Origin: Thermostichus lividus PCC 6715
GTDB lineage: Bacteria; Cyanobacteriota; Cyanobacteriia; Thermosynechococcales; Thermosynechococcaceae
Assembly: GCF_002754935.1 (NCBI RefSeq)
Contig: NZ_CP018092.1
Span: forward strand, 62,001 to 126,000
Direction: 5' to 3'
Length of the DNA stretch: 64,000 nt
The notes below the pieces were generated by a model, which was not told the DNA's origin, made no database searches, and saw nothing but the letters and a program-made list of their open reading frames with translations. Of the stretch, positions 1 through 11,384 are shown piece by piece (position 1 is the stretch's first letter; every line of letters starts with the position of its first letter). A program made the position numbers and the translations under genes.

Positions 1-230
1 CGCATGGTGACGGGTTTATCCGGGAAAATGCGAATCCAAATTTTGCCCCCACGGCGAATATAGCGGGTCATGGCTCGCCGCCCCGCCTCGATCTGCCGCG
101 AGGTAATCCACGCTGGCTCAAGGGCTTGCAGGGCAAAGTCACCAAAATGAATCGAGCTACCGCGACTGGCAACCCCAGTCATTCGTCCCCGCTGTTGTTT
201 CCGAAATTTAGTACGCTTAGGACTTAACAT
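1..230 (-). CDS. rplP: 50S ribosomal protein L16, partial (C-terminal part outside window)
   Basis: The reverse strand reads from an ATG at 228-230 into a protein beginning [17 protein letters not shown] and continuing with a conserved [14 protein letters not shown] stretch, the standard N-terminal half of bacterial uL16, which sits near the A site and helps accept tRNA in the large subunit. About 76 residues are inside the window and the gene runs off the left edge. It starts 14 bases after the rpsC stop and is the last visible gene of the ribosomal operon, matching the usual order rpsC-rplP. No start is displayed among longer frames because the frame is open to the edge. Confidence 0.95.
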   Translation of the reverse strand, partial: MLSPKRTKFRKQQRGRMTGVASRGSSIHFGDFALQALEPAWITSRQIEAGRRAMTRYIRRGGKIWIRIFPDKPVTM

Positions 231-244
231 CGCTGACTTCCTTG

Positions 245-961
245 TTAGTTAGAGCGATTTTCAAATTGAGGCAAGCGGCGTTGGCCAGTGCGCCGATGTG
301 GTTCACGACTCGCAGCTTCTGGTTGACCTGGGAGCACTTCACCCTTGAAGATCCACACCTTGACCCCCAAAATACCGTAAATGGTGCGCGCTGTCCGATA
401 GGCGTAGTCAATATCGGCACGTAGGGTATGCAGGGGCACTCGACCTTCGCGCGTCCATTCGGTACGGGCAATTTCAGCGCCGTTCAGCCGACCCGCCACT
501 TGAATTTTGATCCCTTCAACCCCGGCTCGCTGTGCCCGCTGAATCGCCTGCCGCACAGCCCGCCGGAAGGCCACCCGCCGCTCTAGCTGCTGGGTGATAT
601 ACTCCGCCAGCAAACTGGCTTCCGCATCCACACGATTGACTTCAAGGACATTGACTTTGACCGTGCGGCTAGGGGGTAGCATTTGCCGCAGGTCTTCCCG
701 CAGCTTTTCTATCCCTTGCCCGCCTTTGCCAACAACCACCCCAGGACGAGCAGTGCGAATTTGCAACTCCACTTGATCGGCCTTGCGTTCAATGCGAATC
801 TCGGCAATACCGGCATTCCCCATCACCTTGTTGATGTAGGTGCGGATTTGATGATCTTCTTTGAGTAAATCGGGGTAGCGATCGGCATCTGCATACCAGC
901 GGGAGCGGTGCTCCTGAGTAATGCCGAGGCGAAAGCCAATTGGGTGAATCTTCTGTCCCAC
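245..961 (-). CDS. rpsC: 30S ribosomal protein S3
   Basis: 238 residues, the normal size for cyanobacterial uS3. The N-terminus [15 protein letters not shown] and the KH-domain segment [14 protein letters not shown] (about residues 75-88) are diagnostic; the second half carries the [25 protein letters not shown] signature. S3 lines the mRNA entry tunnel of the small subunit. The start is GTG at 959-961, preceded by AAGGA seven bases upstream on the minus strand. It lies 12 bases after rplV and 14 bases before rplP, so it is translated from the polycistronic ribosomal mRNA. Confidence 0.97.
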   Translation of the reverse strand: MGQKIHPIGFRLGITQEHRSRWYADADRYPDLLKEDHQIRTYINKVMGNAGIAEIRIERKADQVELQIRTARPGVVVGKGGQGIEKLREDLRQMLPPSRTVKVNVLEVNRVDAEASLLAEYITQQLERRVAFRRAVRQAIQRAQRAGVEGIKIQVAGRLNGAEIARTEWTREGRVPLHTLRADIDYAYRTARTIYGILGVKVWIFKGEVLPGQPEAASREPHRRTGQRRLPQFENRSN

Positions 962-973
962 AGTGGTATCCTT

Positions 974-1342
974 CTACGATTCGTCAGCGGTGTTTTGGGC
1001 AGCCACAGCAATGGTGATGTGGCAGGTTGGTTTGCGAATTTGATAGGCACGGCCTTGAGCGCGGGGGCGAAACCGCTTTAAGGAAGGGCCTTGATCCGCG
1101 TAGGCTTGGCTGATCACTAGGGTTGCTGGGTCTAACCCCAGATTGTGCTCTGCGTTAGCCGCTGCCGAGCGCAGCACCTTTGTAATGGGTTCACAGGCAC
1201 GATAGGGCATAAACCGCAGCATAATCAGGGCATCACGATAAGTTTGTCCCCGGAGTTGATCTAGCACCCGCCGTACCTTATGGGGGGACATGCGGACGTA
1301 TTTGGCTGAAGCACGGGCGGCAGGAGAAGCGGTAGAAACCAT
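974..1342 (-). CDS. rplV: 50S ribosomal protein L22
   Basis: 122 residues. The [18 protein letters not shown] segment near residue 15 and the C-terminal [23 protein letters not shown] tail are characteristic of uL22, whose extended hairpin lines the nascent peptide exit tunnel. The ATG is at 1340-1342. It lies between rpsS and rpsC in the conserved operon order. Nothing unusual is seen. Confidence 0.97.
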   Translation of the reverse strand: MVSTASPAARASAKYVRMSPHKVRRVLDQLRGQTYRDALIMLRFMPYRACEPITKVLRSAAANAEHNLGLDPATLVISQAYADQGPSLKRFRPRAQGRAYQIRKPTCHITIAVAAQNTADES

Positions 1343-1378
1343 AGACAGCTATCCAATACGGTGGCTAAACAGTAATGA

Positions 1379-1657
1379 TCAATGGCGGGCTTTTTTATCC
1401 CCCTTGACGTGGCTGCGGAAGTTACGGGTGGGAGCAAATTCCCCCAGCTTATGGCCGACCATTTGCTCGGTGATATACACAGGCACGTGCTGTTTGCCGT
1501 TGTGTACCGCAATGGTGTGGCCAATCATCTCTGGCACAATGGTGGATGCCCGCGACCATGTTTTGATCACCTCCTTGCTGTTGCGCTCGTTGAGTGCCTC
1601 AATTTTCCGTAAGAGATGATCTGCCACAAAGGGGCCTTTTTTCAGTGAACGTCCCAT
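1379..1657 (-). CDS. rpsS: 30S ribosomal protein S19
   Basis: 92 residues starting [16 protein letters not shown], with the conserved [11 protein letters not shown] and [11 protein letters not shown] motifs of uS19, a head protein of the small subunit that works with S13. ATG at 1655-1657. It follows rplB by 22 bases and precedes rplV by 36 bases in the same operon. Confidence 0.97.
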   Translation of the reverse strand: MGRSLKKGPFVADHLLRKIEALNERNSKEVIKTWSRASTIVPEMIGHTIAVHNGKQHVPVYITEQMVGHKLGEFAPTRNFRSHVKGDKKARH

Positions 1658-1679
1658 AACCTAACTTCTCCGGAGTACC

Positions 1680-2546
1680 TTAAGACTGACGACCGCCACG
1701 ACCACGCTTGGACGACTTCTTGCGTCGCCGCACAATGAGGGCATTGCTGAGTTTCTTCTTCTTGCGGGTTTTGTAACCAAGGGTGGGTTTGCCCCAAGGG
1801 GTAACCGGTCCACTGCGACCAATGGGGGCACGGCCTTCACCACCACCGTGGGGGTGATCCACTGGGTTCATGACGGAACCGCGTACCTTTGGCCGCCGAC
1901 CTTTCCAACGATTGCGCCCAGCCTTACCCATGCTAAGGTTGTTGGCCTCCACATTGCCGACTTGGCCGATGGTGGCATAGCACTCTTTACGGAAGAGGCG
2001 CACCTCACCGGAAGGGAGTTTTAAGGTAACCATATCCCCTTCCTTAGCCACGACCTGTGCCATTGCCCCTGCGGCGCGCACCATTTGAGCACCACGACCG
2101 GGGGTAATTTCTACGTTATGCACACTGGTTCCCAGCGGGATTTTGCCAAGGGGCAGCGCATTGCCGACTTCAATGGGGGCATCGGGGCTGGCAATAATGT
2201 TGCTACCTGGAGCGAGATCGCGAGCATGAAGGATATAGCGCTTTTCACCATCTTGGTAGTGAATAAGGGCAATCCGGGCGTTGCGGTTGGGGTCGTATTC
2301 TACCGTGGCCACTTTGGCGGGTACATTCACTTTGCTGCTGCGGCGAAAGTCCACCTCACGGTAACGGCGCTTATGGCCGCCACCTCGCCGCCGACTGGTA
2401 ATCACACCGCGATTATTCCGACCTTTATCCCGCTTATAGCCACGGGTGAGGGATTTTTCGGGGGTATCTGTTGTAATTTCGGCAAAGTCGGAAACGGATT
2501 TTTGGCGGGTACCGGGGGTGTAGGGTCGGTATGCACGAATGCCCAT
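1680..2546 (-). CDS. rplB: 50S ribosomal protein L2
   Basis: 288 residues, full length for bacterial uL2. It contains the [23 protein letters not shown] signature around residue 220, with the conserved histidine needed for peptidyl transferase centre assembly, and ends in the usual basic tail. ATG at 2544-2546, 15 bases downstream of the rplW stop. Large open frames on the opposite strand across this gene are shadows of its biased codon use. Confidence 0.97.
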   Translation of the reverse strand: MGIRAYRPYTPGTRQKSVSDFAEITTDTPEKSLTRGYKRDKGRNNRGVITSRRRGGGHKRRYREVDFRRSSKVNVPAKVATVEYDPNRNARIALIHYQDGEKRYILHARDLAPGSNIIASPDAPIEVGNALPLGKIPLGTSVHNVEITPGRGAQMVRAAGAMAQVVAKEGDMVTLKLPSGEVRLFRKECYATIGQVGNVEANNLSMGKAGRNRWKGRRPKVRGSVMNPVDHPHGGGEGRAPIGRSGPVTPWGKPTLGYKTRKKKKLSNALIVRRRKKSSKRGRGGRQS

Positions 2547-2561
2547 GATCTTGGTGCTCCG

Positions 2562-2864
2562 TTAAACGTCGGGGAAGAGGTTAATTTTGCTCTCGGGGGC
2601 AAGGGTGACGATCGCCCGCTTGTATTGGGTGCGATGACCGATGAAGCGCCCTACCCGCTTTGCTTTTTTGGGTAAGTTGTAGGTGTTAACGCCAGTGACC
2701 TTGACATTAAACAGATCTTCAATGGCGGCCTTGATTTGCGGCTTGGTGGCACGGCGATCGACATCAAAGGTATATTGGTTGTTTTCCAATAGCACCGTGG
2801 CCTTTTCGGTTACGATCGGACGCTTAATTAGATCCGCAAGGACGCGGGGCTGCACTTTAGTCAC
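2562..2864 (-). CDS. rplW: 50S ribosomal protein L23
   Basis: A 100-residue protein starting at a GTG (2862-2864) and reading [20 protein letters not shown]. This start is preferred over longer upstream frames because AGGAGG lies just upstream and 100 residues is the normal cyanobacterial length. The [15 protein letters not shown] and [14 protein letters not shown] segments are typical of uL23, which forms the docking site for trigger factor and SRP at the tunnel exit. The start overlaps the last 8 bases of rplD, suggesting translational coupling. Confidence 0.95.
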   Translation of the reverse strand: MTKVQPRVLADLIKRPIVTEKATVLLENNQYTFDVDRRATKPQIKAAIEDLFNVKVTGVNTYNLPKKAKRVGRFIGHRTQYKRAIVTLAPESKINLFPDV

Positions 2865-3489
2865 CGTACACCTCCTGAATTTTGGCGATCGCCCCCGTTG
2901 TGGCAACAATGCGATCGGCGTGGAGCAAATCAAACACATTTAACTGATCGGCGCGCAACACTTTAAGCGTTGGTACATTACGTGCCGAGAGAATAATCAT
3001 TTCCGCCAGATCATTCACCAACAGCAGTACTTTTTGGTCTGGCTGCACCCCCCAGCGTTGGAGTGCTGTCACCAATTCCTTGGTTTTGGGGCGCGGCAAC
3101 TGATCCGCAAACTCCTGAACCACAATTAAATCTGCGGCACGATCCATCAGCGCTGTGCGCAGAGCCAGCCGCCGCTCTTTACGGTTCATTTTTTGGGAGT
3201 AGTCCCGGGGCTTAGGGCCAAAGATGACACCACCACCGCGCCACAGAGGTGAGCGAATCGAGCCAGCACGGGCACGACCCGTACCTTTTTGCCGCCATGG
3301 TTTGCGACCACCGCCGCGAACTTCAGCACGGGTTTTCGTGGAAACCGTTCCCTGACGCGCGTTAGCTAACTGCCGCACAAGGGCGCGATGGACAATATGA
3401 CTCGCGGTTTCTGGCTTGGCCGTAGCAAGATCAAGGGTTGCCTCGCCGCTATCAGCCCCTTGCCAGTCCTTTACAACACATGCAACCAT
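2857..3489 (-). CDS. rplD: 50S ribosomal protein L4
   Basis: 210 residues from the ATG at 3487-3489 ([19 protein letters not shown]). A longer in-frame start at 3522 overlaps the rplC end and adds 11 residues not expected in the family, so it was not used. The loop with [20 protein letters not shown] (near residue 60) is the L4 extension that reaches the exit tunnel. Its last 8 bases overlap the GTG of rplW. Confidence 0.95.
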   Translation of the reverse strand: MVACVVKDWQGADSGEATLDLATAKPETASHIVHRALVRQLANARQGTVSTKTRAEVRGGGRKPWRQKGTGRARAGSIRSPLWRGGGVIFGPKPRDYSQKMNRKERRLALRTALMDRAADLIVVQEFADQLPRPKTKELVTALQRWGVQPDQKVLLLVNDLAEMIILSARNVPTLKVLRADQLNVFDLLHADRIVATTGAIAKIQEVYGD

Positions 3490-3508
3490 AACTGCACTCT
3501 CTAAGCCC

Positions 3509-4150
3509 TTACTTGTGACCAACGACCTTTGCGGGGGTAATACTCACCAGTGCCCCCGGCTTACCGGGCAGTGCCCCCTTGATTAAGATCAAGTTCCGCT
3601 CGCTATCGACACGCACAACTTGCAACTTGCGAATTGTGACCGTTGCATTCCCCATGCGACCGGCCATGCGTTTCCCTGGAAAGACGCGCCCCGGCGTTGT
3701 ACCGGCACCGGTTGACCCCGGTAAGCGGTGATTCTTAGAGCCGTGAGCCATCGGGCCGCGCTTAAAGTTGTGTCGTTTTTGATAGCCTGCAAAGCCGCGA
3801 CCAATGCTGGTGCCACGCACATCGACCAATTGACCAGGGCTAAAAATATCCACGGTGATGGTCTGACCCAGTTGGTAGGGGGACGTGTCATCAAGGCGAT
3901 ATTCCCGCAGATGACGCATGGGCGGCGTTTGCGAATGTTTGCTGAGGTGGCCGCGCTCAGGACGACTAAGGGTTTTTTCGCGCACCTCGCCAAATGCCAC
4001 CTGAATGGCCGTGTAGCCGTCTGTTGCAGGGGTCTTGATTTGGGTGATCGGACACGGTCCGGCCTGCACCACTGTAATGGGGACAGCTTTGCCCACCTCA
4101 TCAAAGATTTGGGTCATGCCCAATTTTGTCCCTAAAATACCAACTGTCAC
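3509..4150 (-). CDS. rplC: 50S ribosomal protein L3
   Basis: 213 residues, starting at GTG (4148-4150) with AAGGA eight bases upstream. It begins [16 protein letters not shown] and contains the [30 protein letters not shown] segment near the peptidyl transferase centre, diagnostic of uL3. It is the first gene of the operon here; in cyanobacteria rpsJ is usually encoded elsewhere, so starting with rplC is normal. The transcript leader must lie in the 385-base gap toward tgt. Confidence 0.96.
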   Translation of the reverse strand: MTVGILGTKLGMTQIFDEVGKAVPITVVQAGPCPITQIKTPATDGYTAIQVAFGEVREKTLSRPERGHLSKHSQTPPMRHLREYRLDDTSPYQLGQTITVDIFSPGQLVDVRGTSIGRGFAGYQKRHNFKRGPMAHGSKNHRLPGSTGAGTTPGRVFPGKRMAGRMGNATVTIRKLQVVRVDSERNLILIKGALPGKPGALVSITPAKVVGHK

Positions 4151-6096
<1,946 letters not shown>

Positions 6097-6111
<15 letters not shown>

Positions 6112-7257
6112 CAGATCTAAAATTTCCGTCGCGGCACGCTCCACCACACCGGGGGTTCCCATGGCCCGTCGCATAGCACGATACTCGGCCTTCATGGCTG
6201 CTTGCTGTTCAGGATTAGCGAGTAGCCCTAGGGCAGTGGCAGTAATGGTTTGAACCGTAGCGTTCTCCTGGAGTAGCTCCGGCACAATGGCTTTTCCGGC
6301 CAGTAAATTGGGGGGAGAGACAAAGTCAAGGTTAAAGTTCAAAAAGATGCGGTACAGCCAAAGACTAATGGGGTTGACCCGATAAATCACCACCTGCGGC
6401 ACATTCAACAAGGCGGTTTCTAGGTTGACCGTGCCCGACTTGGCGATCGCCAGATCTGCGGCGGCCAACACCAGTAACGAGTCATCGGCGAGCGTGACTC
6501 TAATGGGGTAGTGCTGCAAAGCGGCCTCAATCGATGGGCGGTACTGCTGCAGAGAAAGCGGCAGCCAAAACCGCGCGTGGGGATAGACCTTGGCAATATT
6601 TGTTGCTGCTCCCAAAATCAAGGGCAACAGCGACCTGATTTCCTGCTTGCGGGAGAGGGGCAACAGGGCGATCGCCAACTCCTCTGGGCCAATCCCTAAG
6701 GCTTGACGCGCCGCCTCGCGACTGGGGGCAGCAGCAATGCGATCTAACAGCGGATGCCCCACCCACACCACATTGGCACCGTGTTGGCGATAGTATTTGG
6801 CTTCCTCTGGGAAAATAGCAATCAGGCGATCGCTGAGGGCAACAATTTGGCGGGTGGTTTTCAGGCTATGGGACCACACCCATTCCTGCGGCGCAATGTA
6901 ATAGACCATCGGCACCGCAAAGTGTTTACGAATAAACCCTCCCATAGCCATATTGCCGCCAATATAGTCAATCAGGACAACCAGATCGGGGGGATGGCGC
7001 TGCAGATAGCGGCGAGCCTTGAGTTGCAGCGCAATGGTCGTTTTCACTAAGGGCAGGGCTTCCAGAAGGCCAACCGAGCCAATACCGCCGGTATTAAAGA
7101 GCACCGTTGCCCCTGCCGCCGCCATGCGATCGCCCCCCAAGGCAGAAATGCGCAGGGGAATGTTGCGGTCGGCAGCTAAGCGATAGAGAGCCTTGACTAA
7201 TAATGCCCCCTGTAAATCCCCGGACACCTCACCCGTGCTAATAAACAAATGCGCCAT
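6097..7257 (-). CDS. lpxB: lipid-A-disaccharide synthase
   Basis: 386 residues from the ATG at 7255-7257 (MAHLFISTGEVSGDLQG); longer frames upstream run into the gshA coding region and lack the motif. The STGEVSGD start, DYIGGNMAMGGF and YYIAPQEWVWS segments and the C-terminal KSGTVNLETALLNVPQVVIYR region match the GT19 family, which joins UDP-diacylglucosamine to lipid X in outer membrane lipid A synthesis at the inner membrane. It begins 2 bases after the gshA stop, so the two are co-transcribed. The lpxA, lpxC and lpxD genes are not in the window. Confidence 0.93.
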
Positions 7258-7259
7258 GC

Positions 7260-8411
7260 CTATCCTTGAAGAATGGGAACCGGTTGACAGAGTTGCGCGG
7301 CAAACTCTTGTTCTGCCGTGGCCATTGCCTGCACCGCCGCCGCCATAATCTCTGAGATCGGTACTCCGGCATGGTACTGCCCTAGCCATTGTTGGGCAGT
7401 GTTGCCTTGACGCAAAATTTTCTTGATAGGAGCCAAAAAGCAGCTAAACCCCTGCCCCTTGGCGATCGGCCATACCTCCTCAACGAGTTCGGCAATCCAG
7501 GCTGCGGCTGTAAGTTGACGACCGTCTTGCCAGTGGGTCAACACCGCCTCGAGGCTGTGGCGAGCCGCTTGCATTTCGTTGGCATCGGCCAGTTGTGCTA
7601 GATCCACCCCTTGGCGGTGGAGGTAACTCCCCTGCAGCGGATCCAGCTCCGGCTGCTCCAGCAACTGCAACAAACGCGCTTCTAAAAGGGCAGTAATGGC
7701 CAGTAACTCAATGGGATCCGTAACGAGGTCACAAATCCGCAACTCCAGACGGTTGAGATCGTAGGGGCGGCGATCGCCATTGGGGCGCACCGCACTCCAA
7801 AGATGGCGCACATTTTGCATTGTGCCCTGCCGCAGTTGGGCTTCGGTCCACGCAATAAAATGGGCATGGCTGCTAAACAGGGGTACATAGGCAGGGGTCT
7901 TGGGAAACGTTGCCCAGCGAGTCGAGTGGTAACCAGTCACGTCCCCATCCAAAAAGGGGGAAGATGCACTTAAGGCCAGAAACAGCGCTGCCTCTAAGCG
8001 CACTAACCGACAGGCGCGGATCAGCGCGTCTGGGTCCCGCAGGCCAATATTGATATGAACACTGGCCGTCACAACGCGGCTGCCGTAGGTTTGCTCAATG
8101 TAGGTGTGGTAAGGATTGTGCGGGTCTGAGCGATAAAACTGCTGACTATCCCCTAAACTCAGGGTACTGCCAGGCACCAGCGTCAACTCCCCTAATGAGT
8201 GTAGGTAGGCTCGCAAGCGAAACCGTGGTCGCAATAGATCACACAATGCTTGATCGTAAAGATACACAGGCGGAGTTGTGAATTCGACATTGCGACTGTC
8301 CGGCTCCCGCACAAAACCGGGCAACGCTTGGACAATTTGATCCGACAGGCCAATAACCTCTCCTGTTGGGGTACCAGTATAGAGTTCAACCTCAAAGCCC
8401 TTGGATAGCAT
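7260..8411 (-). CDS. gshA: glutamate-cysteine ligase, cyanobacterial type
   Basis: 383 residues, MLSKGFEVELYTGTPTGEVIGLSD. The sequence matches the cyanobacterial GshA group (a separate branch of the GCS2-like ligases), with VNIGL-like HINIGLRDPDALIRACRLVRLEAALFLALSASSPFLDG and the NRLELRICD motif. It catalyses the first step of glutathione synthesis, ATP-dependent gamma-linkage of glutamate to cysteine. ATG at 8409-8411. It precedes lpxB by 2 bases; the pairing has no obvious metabolic logic and is probably just operon packing. Confidence 0.9.
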   Translation of the reverse strand: MLSKGFEVELYTGTPTGEVIGLSDQIVQALPGFVREPDSRNVEFTTPPVYLYDQALCDLLRPRFRLRAYLHSLGELTLVPGSTLSLGDSQQFYRSDPHNPYHTYIEQTYGSRVVTASVHINIGLRDPDALIRACRLVRLEAALFLALSASSPFLDGDVTGYHSTRWATFPKTPAYVPLFSSHAHFIAWTEAQLRQGTMQNVRHLWSAVRPNGDRRPYDLNRLELRICDLVTDPIELLAITALLEARLLQLLEQPELDPLQGSYLHRQGVDLAQLADANEMQAARHSLEAVLTHWQDGRQLTAAAWIAELVEEVWPIAKGQGFSCFLAPIKKILRQGNTAQQWLGQYHAGVPISEIMAAAVQAMATAEQEFAAQLCQPVPILQG

Positions 8412-8443
8412 TGTTTCCCCTCAATTAGCACTATCCTAACCCG

Positions 8444-9320
8444 CTAGGGGCGCACCGGCAGCGATCGCTCAGCCAACGCTGCCTCAAGGGCAGCGGCCAT
8501 CACCGCAGTGGGAGCCGGTTGGCCAAGCCAGTGCTCAAGAGCTGCCGCCCCCTGGTGCAGCAGCATCGTTAATCCATCAATGGTGTGCAGTTGCCGCGCC
8601 ATAGCCAATTGCAGCAGCAGGGTAGGGCGAGGTTTATAGATTAAGTCATAGACCACTGCGGTGGCCGGCAATTGTGCTAAATCCTCCGCCGCAAGGGGGG
8701 TAGCCTCCCGGTGAGGACTCATGCCAATGGGGGTCGTATTGACCACTAAGCGAATATCCCCGAGACACGAAGTGCGTGCCTCCCACGGCAGCGCCTCTAA
8801 AGTGAGATTCGGCCAACTGGCTACAAAGGCTGCCAACCGCTCCGGCTGACGGCCACTCACATAAAGCTGTGAGCACCCTAAATCATGGCAGGCCGCCACC
8901 ACTGCTCGGGCAGCACCGCCATAGCCTAAAACCAGTACTGCCGTGTCTGACCAGTTCCAAAGGAGCGATCGCAGCGGCGCTAAAAAAACCATGCACATCT
9001 GTGTTGGTACCTACCCACCCTTGGTCACTGCGATAGACCGTGTTCACCGCCCCTACCTGCTGCGCCAAGTCACTAATGGCAGCCAAGTGAGGCACAATGG
9101 CCTCTTTGTGGGGAATGGTAACATTAAAGCCCACTACCCTCAGTGCCGCCAACCCCGCTATGGCCGCCTCCAAATCGCTAGCCTTGACCGCAAAGGGCAC
9201 ATAGACATAATCCAGCCCTAAGTATTCCAGTGCGGCATTGTGCATAGCTGGCGAGAGGGTATGGGAAATGGGGTCGCCAATCACCCCCAAGAGCTGGGTA
9301 TTGCCGGAAATGGCAACCAT
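8444..9320 (-). pseudogene. aroE: shikimate dehydrogenase, frameshifted at a T7 run
   Basis: The gene begins at ATG 9318-9320 (MVAISGNTQLLGVIGDPISHTLSPAMHNAAL) and reads well through FNVTIPHKEA and GTNTDVHGF, with the substrate and NADP-linked signatures of AroE. At 8982-8988 there is a run of seven A on the plus strand (seven T in the gene); six would keep the frame. After it, the frame that matches the family is shifted by one and reads FLAPLRSLLW, VLGYGGAARAV (NADP-binding), NTTPIGMSP and IDGLTMLLHQGA to a stop at 8444. Taken together the two parts give a normal length of about 290 residues. A one-base insertion in a homopolymer is most simply a sequencing error or a fresh null mutation; slippage-dependent expression is also possible. 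Confidence 0.88.
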
Positions 9321-9326
9321 CAAGAC

Positions 9327-9707
<381 letters not shown>

Positions 9708-9708
9708 C

Positions 9709-9751
9709 TATTTAGCACTGGCTAGAGACGATAACGTGTAGCAATAGCTAC
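9709..9751 (-). promoter_or_regulatory. NtcA-activated promoter of glnB
   Basis: GTAGCAATAGCTAC at 9738-9751 is a perfect, palindromic GTA-N8-TAC NtcA box. On the minus strand it is followed after 23 bases by TAAATA (9709-9714), the expected distance to the -10 box in a class II NtcA-activated promoter, where the NtcA dimer replaces the -35 element. The leader to the TTG start would be roughly 40 bases. This predicts induction of glnB under nitrogen limitation (high 2-oxoglutarate). Confidence 0.85.
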
Positions 9752-9794
9752 ATTATCTTCCATCCCAGACACAGGGACACTTTAACTCTAGGAT

Positions 9795-9822
9795 TGATAA
9801 TAAAAAATCAACTAGCAGGAGG
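9795..9822 (+). promoter_or_regulatory. -10 box and ribosome binding site of rph
   Basis: GATAAT at 9795-9800 could serve as a -10 box, and AGGAGG at 9817-9822 lies seven bases before the ATG at 9830. The strong ribosome binding site fixes the rph start. The -35 region was not identified with confidence. Confidence 0.5.
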
Positions 9823-9900
9823 AACACCCATGGGGTGGCAGCGACCCGATGGCCGAGACCCACAGGAGTTGCGATCGCACCGCTTTCAACGGCACTTCAC

Positions 9901-10122
9901 ATCGGGTATGGCTGGAAGCCCCGTACTTCAGTGCGGGGAGGAAAGCTCCTTTAGCAACTTTAGTTGCCTTAGGTTATAATTGTACTGCGGACACCAGAAA
10001 CGGTTGTTTAAGGCACTGGTAACGGTCGATTGGGGGTGTTGTAAACCACCCCAGAGGCTCGTGGTTGGCTTGCTAACTGCAGGGCTACTAAAAGCTCCCT
10101 GCTTTAGCTGGGAGTAGTTTAC
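9901..10122 (+). mobile_element. IS200/IS605-type non-autonomous element, copy 1 (in rph)
   Basis: 222 bp flanked on the left by TTCAC (9896-9900) and ending in TTTAC (10118-10122); no target duplication is needed to rebuild rph, as expected for the peel-and-paste transposition of IS200/IS605 single-strand transposases, which cut 3' of a short target motif. It has imperfect hairpins near both ends (9919-9938 and 10095-10114) and internal ones (9954-9967, 10033-10052). No open frame of useful size. By eye it is identical to the inverted copy at 19717-19938, so both are recent. It has no transposase and would depend on a TnpA elsewhere in the genome. Confidence 0.85.
9975..10122 (+). ncRNA. possible structured RNA encoded by the element (omega/reRNA-like)
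   Basis: Within copy 1 a TATAAT box lies at 9975-9980. The following roughly 135 bases form hairpins (GGGGTG/CACCCC at 10033-10052; CTCCC/GGGAG at 10095-10114) and end at the element's TTTAC end. In IS605-family TnpB systems the guide RNA scaffold occupies the same place, ending at the right end with the guide read from flanking DNA. There is no tnpB in this copy, so the RNA itself and its use are inference. The same sequence exists on the minus strand of copy 2. Confidence 0.3.
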
Positions 10123-10772
10123 ACAATTTCCCCTCGGATCGGTGCTAGCCCAAGCCGAACAAACCCACGTTTTGTGTACCGTGAGTGTGCGCGAAGGGGT
10201 ACCCAAGTTTTTGGAGGGCAGTGGCCGTGGCTGGTTAACCGCCGAATACCGCATGCTTCCCGGTGCCACGCGCCAACGGCAGGAGCGGGAAGTGTTAACA
10301 CTCTCTGGCCGCACCCAAGAAATTCAACGCTTGATTGGTCGCAGCTTACGCGCCGCCCTAGACTTTAGCCGTTTGGGGGAGCGCACGCTCATTGTGGATG
10401 CCGATGTGTTACAAGCGGATGCCGGCACCCGTTCTGTGGCCATCACTGGTGGCTATATTGCCTTAGTCGATGCGGTGAATCAACTCGTAAAGACGGGTGT
10501 CCTAGCAGAATCGCCCCTGATTCAGCAGGTGGCCGCCGTTTCCGTGGGACTCATCGACGGGACGGCTTACTTGGATCTCACCTATGCCGAAGATGTCGCG
10601 GCTAGCGTTGACTTTAATGTAGTGATGACCAGTGACGGTCAATTTCTTGAGGTACAAGGCACTGCCGAGGCCGGAGTCTTTAGCCGCAGTGACCTCAATA
10701 CCATGCTCGATGCCGCCACCCATGGGATTCACCAGCTTGTTTTAGCCCAACAACAAGCCCTAGCAGAGCATT

Positions 10773-11384
10773 ATGACTAATACTGCCATTTACCTCGGAC
10801 ACATTGTTAAATCCAACTCCCACTGTGATTACATTGCCCAACTGGTGGATCAGTTTGATGTGTCCACCCCACCGCAACCGGAAGACTATGGTTTTGGCCG
10901 CTTTGTGCAACTCGCGGATGAGCAGCGGCACTGGGCCGTTGGTGTCATTTATAACTCCCAATTGCTCAACCCGCAGTTTAATCAACTTAGCCCGCGCTTA
11001 ACAACCACGGCAGACACCTTCCTCAGCCCGGATTTGGTGAGTGAAACCCGCACCCTGCTGTGGATTGCCCTCATTGGCCACCTTGAGCAAGCTCAGGGAC
11101 ACGCCTACGGTCAACAGGGAATCCCAACCTTGGTGGTGCCTGTGAATACGCCAGTGTGGCAGCTAACCCCAAAAGAGATCGCGACCTTTCATCGCAGCCA
11201 CAACGGACACGCCCAGTTTCGCTACTATGCCCATCTATTGCGCTCAACGGGGAACTATGCTGCTCCCCTGCTTGCCCATATTCTGGAAACCATTACCCCC
11301 TTATTTGAGGGCAAAGAGCGGCGATCGCTAGAAATTCTAAGCAAGGAGTTGGCATGGCGGCATACCCTTGGTAGTTTGCGCTAG
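10773..11384 (+). CDS. conserved cyanobacterial protein, HAS-barrel-like
   Basis: 203 residues, [30 protein letters not shown]. The first 70 residues resemble the HAS-barrel beta domain seen beside HerA-type ATPases in cyanobacteria (short beta segments, then GFGRFVQL and [14 protein letters not shown]). I recall homologues in many cyanobacteria but no assigned function. There is no signal peptide or membrane segment. The ATG overlaps the rph 3' end by 8 bases, so it is normally co-expressed with RNase PH; the element in rph may have polar effects on it. Confidence 0.6.
   Translation: MTNTAIYLGHIVKSNSHCDYIAQLVDQFDVSTPPQPEDYGFGRFVQLADEQRHWAVGVIYNSQLLNPQFNQLSPRLTTTADTFLSPDLVSETRTLLWIALIGHLEQAQGHAYGQQGIPTLVVPVNTPVWQLTPKEIATFHRSHNGHAQFRYYAHLLRSTGNYAAPLLAHILETITPLFEGKERRSLEILSKELAWRHTLGSLR

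Larger units (their letters stand above)
9830..10780 (+). pseudogene. rph: RNase PH gene interrupted by a 222-bp element
   Basis: Codons 1-24 (9830-9901) read MGWQRPDGRDPQELRSHRF and QRHFT, the N-terminus of RNase PH, then the frame enters the inserted element and stops at 9977-9979. The gene resumes at 10123 with [18 protein letters not shown] and continues in frame through SRGWLTAEY-like [21 protein letters not shown] and GRSLRAALD to the stop at 10780. Removing 9901-10122 restores one open frame of about 242 residues. RNase PH trims tRNA 3' ends phosphorolytically. The downstream part could be translated from GTG 10142 (212 residues) but would lack the first strand of the fold, so activity is doubtful. 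The next gene overlaps its end by 8 bases. Confidence 0.92.

Noticed and set aside
2085-2675. 196-codon frame on the plus strand across rplB
   Set aside because: It lies antisense to a certain ribosomal protein gene and has no ribosome binding site or family match; it reflects codon bias.
9901-10122. Self-splicing intron as explanation of the rph interruption
   Set aside because: At 222 bases it is too short for a group I or II intron, has no recognised catalytic core, and the second copy is intergenic with transposon-like flanking motifs.
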